Source: Burkholderia sp. SRS-W-2-2016 (GTDB taxonomy: Bacteria; Pseudomonadota; Gammaproteobacteria; Burkholderiales; Burkholderiaceae). Taken from it: a stretch of 46,755 bases of DNA. How positions within the stretch are numbered: position 1 is the stretch's first letter; the number at the start of each line of letters is the position of its first letter. The notes beneath the pieces are model-generated. The model saw only the letters and a list, made by a program, of their open reading frames with translations, had not been told where the DNA came from and made no database searches. The stretch is from contig NZ_MSDV01000010.1 in NCBI RefSeq assembly GCF_001931485.1, positions 1 to 46,755 on the forward strand. Reading direction: 5' to 3'. Below are positions 46,317 to 46,755 of the stretch, piece by piece. Made by a program: the position numbers and the translations under genes.

Positions 46317-46416
46317 ACCCTGCGTGACTGGCGATAGAACCGAGTCGTCCGACTCAACCGATTCAGCATCAACCAATCGGGTTCAAGGTGGAACAACCCA
46401 CCGTGAAGCGCAGGGT
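46317..46416 (+). promoter_or_regulatory. Candidate structured RNA in the glyA leader (four helices)
   Basis: Outer helix P1 pairs ACCCTGCG (46317-46324) with CGCAGGGT (46409-46416), perfect over 8 bp. Inside it, GAAC (46337-46340) pairs with GTTC (46381-46384) and encloses two hairpins: GAGTC/GACTC with loop GTCC (46342-46355) and CCGATT/AATCGG with an 11-base loop (46358-46380). A further hairpin GGTGG/CCACC with loop AACAAC (46387-46402) lies between that unit and the closing P1 strand. It begins right after the predicted start site. The layout is riboswitch- or leader-like, but I match it to no known family. It may instead act on the minus strand upstream of the dehydrogenase. Confidence 0.5.
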
Positions 46417-46612
46417 GCCGTTTTGCCGTTCGCCTGGGCAGCCGTGAACCGCGCGCACTAATCTGCGCTGACGGTGGCTGGCTTGCCTCGCGTGTGCGGC
46501 GACTCTCCATTCGCCACATCAGGGCAGGCCTCGCCGCCTGCAGCGCTGCGTACCCCCTACGCACGATTCGGCGCACGATCCGGTCAACCTGAACACACTC
46601 AACGGAACCCGT

Positions 46613-46755
46613 ATGTTTGACAGAGCCCAAAGCACCATCGCCAACGTCGATCCTGAACTCTGGAAGGTCATCGAGCAGGAAAACCGCCGTCAGGAAGAGC
46701 ACATCGAACTGATCGCGTCGGAAAACTACACGAGCCCGGCGGTGATGGCCGCGCA
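46613..46755 (+). CDS. glyA: Serine hydroxymethyltransferase, N-terminal part (cut by window)
   Basis: 47 residues are visible from ATG 46613: [20 protein letters not shown], then [20 protein letters not shown] and SPAVMAA. The block [16 protein letters not shown] is diagnostic for GlyA, which interconverts serine and glycine while charging tetrahydrofolate with a one-carbon unit. The frame is open to the right edge. A long structured leader precedes it. Confidence 0.95.
   Translation, partial: MFDRAQSTIANVDPELWKVIEQENRRQEEHIELIASENYTSPAVMAA

Larger units (their letters stand above)
46067..46612. other. Long divergent gap with the glyA leader
   Basis: No gene is supported. For glyA it contains a sigma-70 promoter (46278-46306), a structured element (46317-46416) and a further hairpin TGCGTA-CCCCC-TACGCA (46547-46563), giving a leader of about 300 bases. 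The glyA ribosome site is weak (CGGAA eight bases before ATG). For the dehydrogenase no consensus promoter is clear. Confidence 0.55.

Noticed and set aside
46313..46612. Glycine riboswitch before glyA
   Set aside because: The conserved glycine-aptamer core sequences are not visible, although the region is structured.
46067..46702. Upstream extension of the dehydrogenase frame
   Set aside because: No family similarity before MIVFVTGASAG and it would run over the glyA start; the ribosome site supports 46066.

Overview
The window is about 46.8 kb of GC-rich, densely coding chromosome. Gene order and protein sequences point to a Burkholderiaceae beta-proteobacterium, most likely Paraburkholderia. 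Indicators are the yhdP/glnE pair, nadK<>hrcA-hemH-hslR-grpE-dnaK-dnaJ, a PabB-PabC fusion, hda-HAD-pcnB-folK-dNK-panB, and ybgC-tolQRAB-pal-cpoB beside tRNA-Lys. The genus is inferred from family knowledge; no search was run. Most of it is core genome; there is no phage, transposase, integrase or CRISPR array.

Layout. 1-3153 (-): the N-terminal part of a YhdP/AsmA-like envelope protein, cut by the window edge. 3468-6263 (+): glnE. 6385-9019 (-): recN and nadK. 9298-16775 (+): the heat-shock and haem block hrcA, hemH, hslR, grpE, dnaK, dnaJ, with a textbook sigma-32 promoter before grpE; a 53-residue membrane or secreted protein is encoded on the other strand at 11953-12114. 16793-18685 (+): a bifunctional folate gene pabB-pabC. 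18873-24055 (-): a compact six-gene unit hda, HAD phosphatase, pcnB, folK, deoxynucleoside kinase, panB. 24355-25410 (+): purM. 25612-28818 (-): miaA and mutL. 29012-29683 (+): a DedA protein. 29868-31660 (-): an MscS-like channel and an outer-membrane beta-barrel.

32015-38747 (-) is the most accessory-looking stretch: an ABC sugar importer (ATPase, two permeases, binding protein), a cytoplasmic GH51 alpha-L-arabinofuranosidase and a GntR/FadR-type regulator. Together they look like a plant-polysaccharide scavenging operon that imports arabinosides intact and cleaves them inside the cell. It lies beside tRNA-Lys(TTT), which has its own consensus promoter and terminator. 39545-45106 (-) is the Tol-Pal envelope system. 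A YdfG-like dehydrogenase (-) and the start of glyA (+) close the window.

The best candidates for undescribed biology are non-coding or very small. (1) A four-helix RNA element lies at 46317-46416, beginning a few bases after a good sigma-70 promoter in the long glyA leader. (2) The 53-aa protein overlaps the 3' end of hslR tail to tail. (3) Three starts (nadK, hrcA, mutL) have a -10 box six to eight bases before the start codon and no Shine-Dalgarno, which suggests leaderless mRNAs. (4) Perfect palindromes overlap the purM and dedA promoters. No new multi-gene defence or mobile system was found.
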